Below are positions 26,165-35,184 of a DNA stretch of 64,000 nt, one piece after another; within the stretch, counting starts at the first letter, position 1, and each line of letters opens with the position of its first letter. This DNA comes from Rhodoferax sp. OV413 (GTDB lineage Bacteria; Pseudomonadota; Gammaproteobacteria; Burkholderiales; Burkholderiaceae_C), in the NCBI RefSeq assembly GCF_900104385.1, contig NZ_FNJA01000004.1, positions 310,001 to 374,000 of the forward strand. Direction: 5' to 3'. The notes beneath the pieces were generated by a model that was given only the letters and a program-made list of their open reading frames with translations, searched no databases and had not been told where the DNA came from. Both the position numbers and the translations under genes were made by a program.

Positions 26165-29100
26165 ATGCAAGTCGTAGAACAGAGAAAAGGTCTGATTTCT
26201 GTACTGGAATCAAACGTACACGCTGGTGTTAAGAGAGGAGAGTTTGGGAAGGCACTTGAGGCCGTTCGAACCTTTGCAGAAGACATCATCTTCGACCCAG
26301 CGTCCGTGGCGAAGGTGTTTGTCAGTTCCGAGCTGGACTTCTTGTGCAAGCACATCGGAGAGACAAAAGCCAGAGGCTTGCTGACCCAACCGGTTCAGGG
26401 GGGAGTGGGCACGCTGATTCTGGCGAGCGAGATTTCGAAAGCCGGGGGGCACAACGAACTGATCAAAGATATCGTTCGGTTGCATCTCTTTGAGAACCCG
26501 GTCAGCCTTCTGCTGACTGACTGCTTTTCGCGAGTGGACTCAAAGCTTTGTGAGGACTTTTCGCTTGAAAATGGTCTTCCTGTGGAGGTGCTGTCTGGTC
26601 GAGACGAAGAAGAAAAATTTTCGAATATTCTTCAACTGATTTACTCTCGACCAATTAAAAATCTGGTTCTGCTCACCCACAATCAAGATGCCCTGGGTGT
26701 TGCGGCTGCCTTTGCCGCAAAGACGTCGGGTTGGGCCCAGGAGGTGGTGTTTGTCCACCATGGTGATCACCATTTGAGTCTGGGTGCTGCGACCACGGAG
26801 TTCATTCATGTGGACCCACATCAGATGGGGTATTTCCACTGCAAGAATGAGTTGGGCCATGCCCTAAATCACTATTGGCCCTTGACGGTCAATCTCAAGG
26901 CGATCCAGCCGCGAAACATTCCTTTTCTAAGCCAAGGCCGTCTGGTGACCTGTTCCAGCGGCCGGCCGGAAAAGTTCGAGCAGGGTGCGTACCTGTATGA
27001 CTATTGGACGCTGATTCCGCAGTTGTTGGCTCGTAGCCAAGGCGTTCACGTGCACATCGGTGAATTGCACGCAGGGCAACACGAAAAACTACTCGCCAGT
27101 CTGGCGGATCAGGGCATACCTGCCGACCGTTTCATCCATGTACCTTGGGTTGACTCGATAGCCAATGCACTGGTAGCGCAGCGGGTCGATCTTTACATAT
27201 CATCGTTTCCTCTCGGTGGGGGCAAGGCGACGCTGGAGGCAATGGCTTCGGGTACGCCTCTTTTGATGCACGAGAGCTACCGCTCGCGGTTTCACGGAGG
27301 CGTAGATATCGCTTATACCGGCGCCTTGGTGTGGCGCGACGAGGCAGAGTTTCTGAGCGCCATCGAAGGGCTCGATACCGACGTATTGCGCTTGCATTCT
27401 GCAATGGCGAAATCTCATTATGAGAAATTCCATGATGAGCATATCCTGGTCCGTTGTTGTGACTTCTCCCGCCCCGTCGATGCACAGCTGATTCCACCTC
27501 TGCGTGTCTACCGCGAAAATGTTTTTCAGCGCTTTCTAGACGAACTCAGAACCAAAGAGCTCGGGCTGCAATCCAAGCTGCGTTTGATTGATGCGCAGCG
27601 CGAGGAACTGGTCAAGTACGAAGTGCAATCGCAAACCTTGAGTGCGCAATGGGAGCAAGCGGAGCGGGGAGCGCGGGCGTTGGAGCTTGATCTGGGCATA
27701 CAGCGCAGCCAGGTCGCACATTTGGAGAAACAAGCCGCAGCCATGGCAGATAGCATGCTTGCCGCCGAGGCCAAAGCACAGTCCGATGGCGAGCGTATTT
27801 ATGGGCTGACCAGCGAGGTGTCGGCTCTGCGCAGTTCGACGAGTTGGCGCATCACGAAACCGATCCGAATGCTATCGGACCTACGAAAAAATCGTCCAAT
27901 AATCTTAAATATTCGCCATTTGATTTCGCGGGCCGGGATTGCGCGTGGGTTCAAAATGCGAGTGAAACGTTATTTAGTGGCGGAAAAGAGCCTGCCACCA
28001 AATTTCGATGGCGCAACCTATCTGAAGTTGAATCCGGATTTGGCCGCGGCCGGTGTCGACGCGGGTGATCACTTTTTGCTGCACGGCCGCAACGAAGGCC
28101 GGCTCTGGGCACTCCCCGCGGTTGATTTTTCAAAGAGCCCGCAGTTCGTGACAGGACAGGAGGCCGTGCTTGTGGTGAGTCACGAGGCGTCGCGCACCGG
28201 AGCCCCTATCCTGAGCTTCAACTTGGTGCAATCGCTGGTCAGGAAGTACAACGTTGTGGCGCTGCTGTTAGGGGGCGGAGATCTGCTCGACGCCTTTAAG
28301 GCCACTGGCGCAACGGTTTGTGTCGCGCCCTCAGTGCGTGGTAATCCTTTTGTGGCGCATCATGTGGGCAGTCAGTTGTGCCGGGAGTTTGATTTCAAGT
28401 TCGCACTGGTCAATAGCATCGAATCGCGTTACCTGCTGCCGGTTCTGGCCGAGCATTTTGTGCCGACCATTAGCCTAGTGCATGAGTTTGCGTCGTACAC
28501 CCGGCCCAAAAGTGCTTTCGGAGATGCCTTGTTCTGGTCGAGTGAGGTGGTGTTTTCCGCCAACGTAACTAAGGAAAATGCGTTCTCAACCTTTCCCGAT
28601 CTGGATGCGGTGGCGGTCCATGTCATGCCGCAGGGCAAGTGCTTGTTGCCAGCTTCGGCGCAGGACGCCGCAGCGGAGCAGCAGGAGGCGACAAAACTAC
28701 GCCGGCTGATACGGCCTGCGGGGCTCGATGAGGACACTCTGGTAGTGTTGGGCGCCGGTTTTGTGCAGTTGCGCAAGGGCGTGGACTTGTTTCTAGAATG
28801 TGCAGCACGTGTCCAGCGCCTAGCCGGAGCGCGCAAAGTTCGCTTTGTCTGGATCGGCAGCGGTTATGACCCGGACCATGACGTTGCTTATTCCGTCTAC
28901 TTGCATGACCAGATCCGACGCGCCGGGCTAGAAAACCATGTCGCCTTTCTCGGTGAGACTTCTGCCATCGAGGCGGCCTACGACGAGGCTGATGTTCTGC
29001 TGCTGTCCTCTCGGCTGGATCCGCTGCCAAATGTGGCGATTGATGCCATGTCAGTCGGCGTGCCTGTGGTCTGCTTCGACAAAACCACCGGCATTGCCGA

Positions 29101-30343
29101 CTTTCTGCAGGCCAGCGGACTGGCGGAAACCTGCGTCGCCGCTTACCTGGATACCGCCGATGCGGCCGAGAAAATTCTTCGTTTCTCTTCCGTGCCCGGT
29201 TTGCTCGAAAAGGTTGGTGCTAAATGCCGCGAAGCGGCCCTGCAGTATTTCGACATGGAGCGCTACGTTCAGAATCTTGAGGCGCTTGCCCATGCCGTTG
29301 GCCAACGCACTCTACGCGAAAAAAGTGACTACCAGGCTGTGCTTGCCGCAGAGGTGTTGCGCTCCGATGTGGCCTGTTACCCGGATGCGCTCCCGTCATC
29401 ACAGTTAGCGCGTCGTTATGTGCGCGCCTGGGCCAGTGGCATCGGGCGGCGCAAGCCGTTCCCTGGGTTCCACCCGGGCATCTACCAGGAACGGCATGGC
29501 CTCGCCGTGTCCGGCGCGGATCCCTTGGCCGACTATTTACAGTCTGGTCAACCTGATGGAGCCTGGAGTTATCCCGTGATCACGCCTCTCGATGGGCCGA
29601 TCACCGTGGCCCACGATGGCCTGCGGCTGGCACTGCACGTCCATGCCTACTATGTTGACCTGCTGCCGGAGATCATCCAGCGTCTGGGCCTGAACCAGCA
29701 CCGGGCGGATTTGTTCATCAGCGTCAAAGATGAGGCGGCGCTCGAGCTGGCAAAGACCTATCTGGCGACCTATCCCGGCCGCGTGGCTGCGATGCGGGTG
29801 GTGCCAAACCGTGGCCGGGATATCGGCCCATTTTTGACGGACTTCCTGCCGGCAATACTGACGTCCTACGACCTGGTGGGCCACATCCATACCAAAAAGA
29901 GCAAGGATGTCAAAGACGAAAACATGGGGAAGACCTGGTTCCATTTTTTGATGGAAAACCTGATTGGCGGCGCCTCCGGGCCGATGATGGACATCATCGT
30001 CGACCGTTTGCAGAAAGATGCGTCCATTGGCATGGTCTTCCCGGACGACCCCTATATCACCGGCATCGAAAAGAATGGAGACATTGCGGTCGCCATCGGC
30101 AAGAACATGGGCATCTCCAACATTCCCATTCATTTTGTCTACCCTGTCGGAACCATGTTCTGGTCCAGAACGGCCGCTTTGAAGCCGATGGATGATCTGC
30201 AATTGCGTTGGGAAGACTATCCTGAAGAGCCGCTTCCTTACGACGGAAGTTTGTTGCACGCCCTGGAGCGCTTGGTCGCGCTGGCGTTGCCGTCTGGTGG
30301 CTGGAAAATCGCAGCCACGAACATCCACGGTGTATCACGATGA
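26165..30343 (+). CDS. giant three-module glycosyltransferase with C-terminal RgpF domain
   Basis: This is a 1392-residue soluble protein. Residues ~1-445 form a GT-B-like module (LVLLTHNQDALGVAAAF; DLYISSFPLGGGKATLEAMA). Residues ~450-560 are a coiled coil ending in the SSTSWRITKPIRML motif common in O-antigen synthases. Residues ~613-645 have YLKLNPDLAAAG...HFLLHGRNEGR. Residues ~667-1045 are a GT4 domain (VVSHEASRTGAPILSFNLVQ; SSRLDPLPNVAIDAMSVGVP). From ~1130, FHPGIYQERHGL leads to an RgpF domain with VPNRGRDIGPF and HIHTKKSKDVKD. RgpF-type domains occur in rhamnan synthesis. The enzyme probably adds several residues of the repeat. Its last 725 residues align with the protein at 32261-34627. 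Confidence 0.88.
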   Translation: MQVVEQRKGLISVLESNVHAGVKRGEFGKALEAVRTFAEDIIFDPASVAKVFVSSELDFLCKHIGETKARGLLTQPVQGGVGTLILASEISKAGGHNELIKDIVRLHLFENPVSLLLTDCFSRVDSKLCEDFSLENGLPVEVLSGRDEEEKFSNILQLIYSRPIKNLVLLTHNQDALGVAAAFAAKTSGWAQEVVFVHHGDHHLSLGAATTEFIHVDPHQMGYFHCKNELGHALNHYWPLTVNLKAIQPRNIPFLSQGRLVTCSSGRPEKFEQGAYLYDYWTLIPQLLARSQGVHVHIGELHAGQHEKLLASLADQGIPADRFIHVPWVDSIANALVAQRVDLYISSFPLGGGKATLEAMASGTPLLMHESYRSRFHGGVDIAYTGALVWRDEAEFLSAIEGLDTDVLRLHSAMAKSHYEKFHDEHILVRCCDFSRPVDAQLIPPLRVYRENVFQRFLDELRTKELGLQSKLRLIDAQREELVKYEVQSQTLSAQWEQAERGARALELDLGIQRSQVAHLEKQAAAMADSMLAAEAKAQSDGERIYGLTSEVSALRSSTSWRITKPIRMLSDLRKNRPIILNIRHLISRAGIARGFKMRVKRYLVAEKSLPPNFDGATYLKLNPDLAAAGVDAGDHFLLHGRNEGRLWALPAVDFSKSPQFVTGQEAVLVVSHEASRTGAPILSFNLVQSLVRKYNVVALLLGGGDLLDAFKATGATVCVAPSVRGNPFVAHHVGSQLCREFDFKFALVNSIESRYLLPVLAEHFVPTISLVHEFASYTRPKSAFGDALFWSSEVVFSANVTKENAFSTFPDLDAVAVHVMPQGKCLLPASAQDAAAEQQEATKLRRLIRPAGLDEDTLVVLGAGFVQLRKGVDLFLECAARVQRLAGARKVRFVWIGSGYDPDHDVAYSVYLHDQIRRAGLENHVAFLGETSAIEAAYDEADVLLLSSRLDPLPNVAIDAMSVGVPVVCFDKTTGIADFLQASGLAETCVAAYLDTADAAEKILRFSSVPGLLEKVGAKCREAALQYFDMERYVQNLEALAHAVGQRTLREKSDYQAVLAAEVLRSDVACYPDALPSSQLARRYVRAWASGIGRRKPFPGFHPGIYQERHGLAVSGADPLADYLQSGQPDGAWSYPVITPLDGPITVAHDGLRLALHVHAYYVDLLPEIIQRLGLNQHRADLFISVKDEAALELAKTYLATYPGRVAAMRVVPNRGRDIGPFLTDFLPAILTSYDLVGHIHTKKSKDVKDENMGKTWFHFLMENLIGGASGPMMDIIVDRLQKDASIGMVFPDDPYITGIEKNGDIAVAIGKNMGISNIPIHFVYPVGTMFWSRTAALKPMDDLQLRWEDYPEEPLPYDGSLLHALERLVALALPSGGWKIAATNIHGVSR

Positions 30344-31272
30344 AGATTGCTATTTTTGGCGGCGGTGGATTCATCGGCTCTGCCATTGCGGACCGCCTGC
30401 TGCAGGATCGTCACGAACTACGTGTGTTCGAACGCCCTCGCGTAGCGCCGTATCGCGCTTTCGCTGCCGATGAAAAGGTGGAGTGGCTCACGGGCGACTT
30501 GATGAGTGTGCATGACGTCAGCACCGCCATCAGCGGCGTGGATGTGGTTCTGCACCTGGTGTCGACCACGTTGCCCAAAAGTTCAAACGACGATCCGATC
30601 TACGACGTGCAGAGCAACCTGGTGGCCACCCTCCAGTTGTTGAATGCAATGGTGGCGCAGAAGATCAAGAAGATCGTTTTCATTTCATCGGGCGGCACGG
30701 TCTATGGCAATCCAAGTTACCTGCCGATCGATGAAAAGCACCCAACAGAACCACTGGTGTCTTACGGCATCACCAAATTGGCGATTGAGAAATACCTCCT
30801 GATGTACCAGGGCCTACATGGCATCAAGGCCAACATCATGCGGGTGTCCAATCCCTTCGGCAATCGGCAGCGCGTGGAAACCGCGCAAGGAGCGGTGGCA
30901 GTGTTTCTGAGTAGGGCCATCCAGGGTCAGCCAATCGAGATCTGGGGCGATGGCAGCGTGTCGCGGGATTACCTATACGTCAGCGATGTGGCGGACGCCT
31001 TTGCCAAAGCGGTGACCTACGACGGTCCGAAATCCGTGTTCAACATCAGCTCGGGTCAAGGCACTAGTCTCAACGACGTCATAGGATTGATTGAGCAGGT
31101 ATTGGGAACACCGATGGTGAGGAACTACCGCCCCGGGCGAGCGTTTGATGTGCCCGTCAGTATTCTGGACAACACACTGGCCCGCGACGAGTTGGGCTGG
31201 TCGCCAAAGATCAGCCTGAAAGAAGGTATTGTGCAAACGGCAGCGTACATGCGGCGTTTGATTGAGAAATGA
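30340..31272 (+). CDS. NAD-dependent epimerase/dehydratase (SDR)
   Basis: This is a 310-residue extended SDR enzyme of the GalE/WbpK type. It has GGGGFIGSAIADRLL for NAD(P), a catalytic Ser in KIVFISSGGTVYG and the Tyr/Lys pair in SYGITKLAIEKYL (Tyr142, Lys146). The substrate-binding stretch IWGDGSVSRDYLYVSDVADA and the C-terminal DELGWSPKISLKEGI are typical of nucleotide-sugar epimerases or reductases. The exact substrate is unclear. It overlaps the giant glycosyltransferase (ATGA) and the following GT2 gene. A decayed second copy lies at 34624-35168. Confidence 0.88.
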   Translation: MKIAIFGGGGFIGSAIADRLLQDRHELRVFERPRVAPYRAFAADEKVEWLTGDLMSVHDVSTAISGVDVVLHLVSTTLPKSSNDDPIYDVQSNLVATLQLLNAMVAQKIKKIVFISSGGTVYGNPSYLPIDEKHPTEPLVSYGITKLAIEKYLLMYQGLHGIKANIMRVSNPFGNRQRVETAQGAVAVFLSRAIQGQPIEIWGDGSVSRDYLYVSDVADAFAKAVTYDGPKSVFNISSGQGTSLNDVIGLIEQVLGTPMVRNYRPGRAFDVPVSILDNTLARDELGWSPKISLKEGIVQTAAYMRRLIEK

Positions 31273-32264
31273 GTGTTCCCATGCCTTTTAAGGCCTCCAT
31301 CATCATCCCGACCAAGAATGCGGGTCTCCCCTTAAAGTCTGTTCTGGACGCCGTGCTGCGCCAGGAGATTGACGGTGCATTCGAGGTGCTTGTCGTCGAC
31401 TCCGGTTCTTCCGACGGCACTGTCGAATTGGTTCGGCAATATCCGCAGATTCGGTTGATCGAAATCGAATCGCGCGAATTCGGTCATGGCAAGACGCGTA
31501 ATTTCGCCATCAGCAACACAACGGGTGAGTTCATCGCCATGATCACCCACGACGCACTGCCCTTGCATTCCCGTTGGCTCGCCGAGCTACTCAAGACTGC
31601 TGAAGCCGACGCGCGGATTGCCGGGGTTTTTGGTCGGCATGTGGCCTACCCAGAGGCCACAATCTTCACACAGCAGGAGTTGGTGGCACATTTCCAGGTT
31701 TTTTTGGCGCGGCCCGTGGTGGAACTCGATGACCCGGTGCGCTATGCCAACGAAGAGGGCTATCGGCAGTATCTTTATTTCTTCTCGGATAACAATGCCT
31801 TGCTGCGACGGACAGTCTGGCAGGAAATCCCCTACCCCGAGGTAGATTTTGCGGAAGACCAGGCTTGGGCACGGTTGATCATCGAGGCCGGCTACCGCAA
31901 GGCTTATGCGCCCGACGCCGTCGTAGCCCACTCCCACGACTACGGCTTTGTCGAGCGCTTTCAACGCAGCTTTGACGAGTCATATGCGCTGCGTCGGCTG
32001 TTCGACTATCAGCACGGCACGGGCCTGCGGCATGCGCTGCGTGCCTTCGTCGGCCTCACTCTGCGAGACGTTCGTTTTGCCTACAGAACAAAACTCTACA
32101 AGAGCCACTGGCGACAAGTTGCTGCCATGCCTGTGAGTAATTTCATGCGCGTGATGGGATATTTCTTGGGGAGTCAGGGTTCTCGCATACCAAGACCGAT
32201 ACAGCGTTGGCTGTCAAGAGACCAGCGACTTCTGGCCATATCGTCTCTGAAACACGCGGAATGA
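31269..32264 (+). CDS. family 2 glycosyltransferase, rhamnosyltransferase-like
   Basis: This 331-residue GT-A enzyme begins ASIIIPTKNAGLPLKSVLDA. It has VLVVDSGSSDGTVELVRQY for UDP/dTDP-sugar binding, FGHGKTRNFAISNTTGEFIA, and the ITHDALP segment at the DxD position. The FAEDQAWARLIIEAGYR base motif follows and AHSHDY comes later. This set is typical of the GT2 rhamnosyl- and related deoxysugar transferases of O-antigen clusters. The first ATG overlaps the epimerase stop by 4 bp; a second at 31281 is also possible. Its stop overlaps the next glycosyltransferase. Confidence 0.9.
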   Translation: MSVPMPFKASIIIPTKNAGLPLKSVLDAVLRQEIDGAFEVLVVDSGSSDGTVELVRQYPQIRLIEIESREFGHGKTRNFAISNTTGEFIAMITHDALPLHSRWLAELLKTAEADARIAGVFGRHVAYPEATIFTQQELVAHFQVFLARPVVELDDPVRYANEEGYRQYLYFFSDNNALLRRTVWQEIPYPEVDFAEDQAWARLIIEAGYRKAYAPDAVVAHSHDYGFVERFQRSFDESYALRRLFDYQHGTGLRHALRAFVGLTLRDVRFAYRTKLYKSHWRQVAAMPVSNFMRVMGYFLGSQGSRIPRPIQRWLSRDQRLLAISSLKHAE

Positions 32265-34627
32265 ACGTTGTACTGCGTAAGTTGTTGGTAGCCGTTCAAT
32301 ACCGTAGACAAAATGGTTGGAGTGCGTTGGCACGCCTTATCCACATGCGCTTATTGCACGAGAGCAGATTGTTCGGTAGGGTTTTTAACCCTCCAAAGAT
32401 CGAAGTTACCGAGGGTAATTTTAAAAATGAGCGTGAGACTATTTTGATAGTCAGCCATGAGGCATCAAGAACTGGAGCTCCGATACTGAGCCTGAACATC
32501 GTTCAGCATTGCGTTAAGCACTACAACGTAGTCGCGCTTTGCCTAGAGCCAGGAATACTATCGGAGGCCTTTCGTCAGGCGGGGGCTATCACCATTATCT
32601 CGTCGGAGATACGGCGGCATTCGATGTTGGTCCAGCAGGCTCTAGAGGATCTATGTGGTCGGTTTAAATTCAAATATGCGCTGATTAACAGCATAGAGTC
32701 ACGTGAAGTGTTGCCAGTGCTGGCCCAGCATTTCGTGCCAACAATCAGCCTGATCCATGAGTTTGCGTCGTACACGCGGCCGAGATCTGCATTCAGGGAT
32801 ACATTGTTATGGTCGACCGATGTAGTGTTCTCCGCTAGTGTCACCATGGAGAGCGCGTTGGCCGAATGTCCGGATTTTGGTAAGCGTGCGGCAAATATCT
32901 TGCCTCAGGGGCGATGTCTAGTGCCGGTCGGTGAGTTTGACGCAGTGCAACAGCAAGCCGAGAGTGCTCGTATTCGGCGGCTGATCAGGCCAGCACATCT
33001 AGCCAAAGACACTGTTGTGGTGCTGGGGGCTGGCTTTGTGCAGCTACGCAAGGGGGTGGATCTGTTCATCGAATGCGCCGCGCGGGTGCTGGGGTCACCA
33101 GACGGGGTGCGATGCCGGTTTGTCTGGGTCGGCAAGGGTTACGACCCGGAGCACGATGTGAGCTATTCGGTGTATCTGGCTGATCAGGTTCGGCGCGCCA
33201 ATCTGCAAGATCACGTAGTGTTCATCGAAGAGACGACGGCCATCGAAGCAGCTTACGAAGAAGCGGACTTACTGCTACTGTCGTCAAGACTCGACCCACT
33301 GCCTAACGTTGCGATTGATGCCATGACGCACGCAGTGCCAGTTCTGTGCTTTGACAAGACGACCGGGATTGCAGACTTCCTCATCGAAAGTGGGTTGAAG
33401 GACGCTTGCGTTGCGCGATACCTAGATTGTGGGGAGATGGCTGAAAAAATTCGAGCTTTAGCACGAGCGCCCCAAGAGCGGGCGGCTGTGGCTGACCTCA
33501 CGCGTATAGCGTCCAGTGCCTTCTTTCAAATGGGAAACTACGTAGCACGCTTGGAGTCATTGGCTCAAAACGTGTGCGAGCGCAACCGTCAAGAACAAGT
33601 GGACACGCAGACCATTTTGGACTCCGGGCTATTCCAGCGTGACTTCTGCTGCCCACCGCACGCACAGGGGCGAACGGTCGAAGCAGAAGTACGCGCCTAT
33701 GTGCGAGCGTGGGCCAGTGGGATTGGCCGGCGTAAACCACAGCCCGGATTTCACCCCGGCATCTACCTGGAGCAGCACGGGTTGGCCGCGAAGACGTCCG
33801 ACCCATTTGCAGACTATTTAAGAGCTGGTCGACCCGAGGGGCCGTGGCACTACCAGGTGATCGAATCGGGCTCAGCGCTGCGCCCAGTAATGATGGGGCA
33901 ATCACGTGTGGCCTTGCATCTGCACGTGCATTATCCGGAGCTCCTCGTCCAGATTCTCGAAGGGTTGAAACACAACCACATCCGGCCGGACTTGTTTGTG
34001 AGCGTCAACTCTGAGGGGGTACGTGATGCGGTCATTCAAGAGTTAAAGGCTTATGCAGGGAGGGTGGTGGCGGTGGAGCTGGTGCCTAACCGGGGGCGAG
34101 ACATCGGACCGTTGTTGACCACATTTGCATCGAAATTGCTGGGGCAGTACGACATCATCGGTCACTTACACACAAAGAAAAGTGCAGACGTGAAGGATGT
34201 GCGCATGGGGCAGTCGTGGTATCAGTTCTTGCTAGAGAACCTGCTCGGCAGCCCGGCGGCAGGATCGATGGCAGATACTATTTTGGCGTCCATGCAAGCA
34301 GATACCTCTATTGGTATGGTGTTCCCAGACGATCCGCACATTCTGGGGCTGACGGGGAATCGGCAGGAGACTGAATCACTCGCACTGAAGTTGGGTGTTC
34401 AGGTGCTGCCGGAGCACTTCAACTTTCCAGTAGGGTCAATGTTTTGGGCTCGAACGGCAGCGTTGGAGCCGCTAATGCAATTTGGATGGAGTTACGCGGA
34501 CTACCCGGAAGAACCCTTACCCTACGACGGCACAAGGCTGCACGCGGTAGAGCGGTTGTTTGCTTTGGGACTGGCTCCGCTGCGGTTGCGCAGTGCGAGC
34601 AGCCACGTGACGGGCCTGACGCGATGA
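32261..34627 (+). CDS. GT4-RgpF glycosyltransferase, paralogue of the giant enzyme's C-terminal half
   Basis: This 788-residue protein lacks the N-terminal module and coiled coil of the giant enzyme but aligns with its remainder. Residues ~60-440 are GT4 (IVSHEASRTGAPILSLNIVQ, VPTISLIHEFASYTRP, SSRLDPLPNVAIDAMTHAVP). At ~477 comes YVRAWASGIGRRKP and FHPGIYLEQHGLA. From ~548 to the end is RgpF (VPNRGRDIGPLLTTFASKLL; HLHTKKSADVKD). The first ~35 residues (VLRKLLVAVQYRRQNGWSAL) instead resemble the start of the glycosyltransferase at 35185. ATG 32261 overlaps the GT2 stop. Its own stop overlaps the pseudogene start, mirroring the giant-enzyme/epimerase junction. Confidence 0.88.
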   Translation: MNVVLRKLLVAVQYRRQNGWSALARLIHMRLLHESRLFGRVFNPPKIEVTEGNFKNERETILIVSHEASRTGAPILSLNIVQHCVKHYNVVALCLEPGILSEAFRQAGAITIISSEIRRHSMLVQQALEDLCGRFKFKYALINSIESREVLPVLAQHFVPTISLIHEFASYTRPRSAFRDTLLWSTDVVFSASVTMESALAECPDFGKRAANILPQGRCLVPVGEFDAVQQQAESARIRRLIRPAHLAKDTVVVLGAGFVQLRKGVDLFIECAARVLGSPDGVRCRFVWVGKGYDPEHDVSYSVYLADQVRRANLQDHVVFIEETTAIEAAYEEADLLLLSSRLDPLPNVAIDAMTHAVPVLCFDKTTGIADFLIESGLKDACVARYLDCGEMAEKIRALARAPQERAAVADLTRIASSAFFQMGNYVARLESLAQNVCERNRQEQVDTQTILDSGLFQRDFCCPPHAQGRTVEAEVRAYVRAWASGIGRRKPQPGFHPGIYLEQHGLAAKTSDPFADYLRAGRPEGPWHYQVIESGSALRPVMMGQSRVALHLHVHYPELLVQILEGLKHNHIRPDLFVSVNSEGVRDAVIQELKAYAGRVVAVELVPNRGRDIGPLLTTFASKLLGQYDIIGHLHTKKSADVKDVRMGQSWYQFLLENLLGSPAAGSMADTILASMQADTSIGMVFPDDPHILGLTGNRQETESLALKLGVQVLPEHFNFPVGSMFWARTAALEPLMQFGWSYADYPEEPLPYDGTRLHAVERLFALGLAPLRLRSASSHVTGLTR

Positions 34628-35168
34628 AGATCGCAATCTTTAACAGCGGAGGCTTCACTGGATCCCCGATCGCGGACCGGCTACTTCGCAATGGGCATGC
34701 GTTGCGCATCTTTGAGCGGCCCCATGTGGCGCCATACGGAGTGTTCACGACGGGCGAGGAGGCGAAGTGCTGAATGACGACCTGATGAATGTGCACGCCG
34801 TGGGTACGGCCATCGATAGAGTTGACATAGTGCGACACGTCGTCTCGACTACGCTGCCCAAGAATTCCAACGACGATCCAATCTACGACGTGCCGAGTAA
34901 CTTGGTAACGACGCTGCAGCTGCTTAATGCGATGTTGCACTACTTGAGGCAGCGCTGCGTATTCAACATCAGCTCAGAAACAGAGACCAGCCGGCATACG
35001 TTGATTTATATGCAGGAGAAGGTGCTACAGGTGCAACGGCGCTACCTGCCGGGACACCGGTTCGATGTACCGATGAGTGTGTTGGACAACAATTTAGCGA
35101 CTAACCAGTTGAGGTGGGCACCAAAGGTGACACTCGATGACAGGATCACCGGACCGCTGCATACATGA
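34624..35168 (+). pseudogene. decayed duplicate of the SDR epimerase
   Basis: The region begins MKIAIFNSGGFTGSPIADRL, aligned with the intact epimerase at 30340. At about 34769 a single base is missing (TGG of the intact gene is TG here), which ends the frame at TGA. Reading continues in the shifted frame as LNDDLMNVHAVGTAID, then TTLPKNSNDDPIYDVPSNLV. After the equivalent of residue 104 about 127 codons are deleted, including the catalytic Ser, Tyr and Lys. The homology resumes at VFNISS and runs to RFDVPMSVLDNNLATNQL before a stop. It cannot make an active enzyme. Confidence 0.9.
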
Positions 35169-35184
35169 AACAGCTTTTAAGAAA

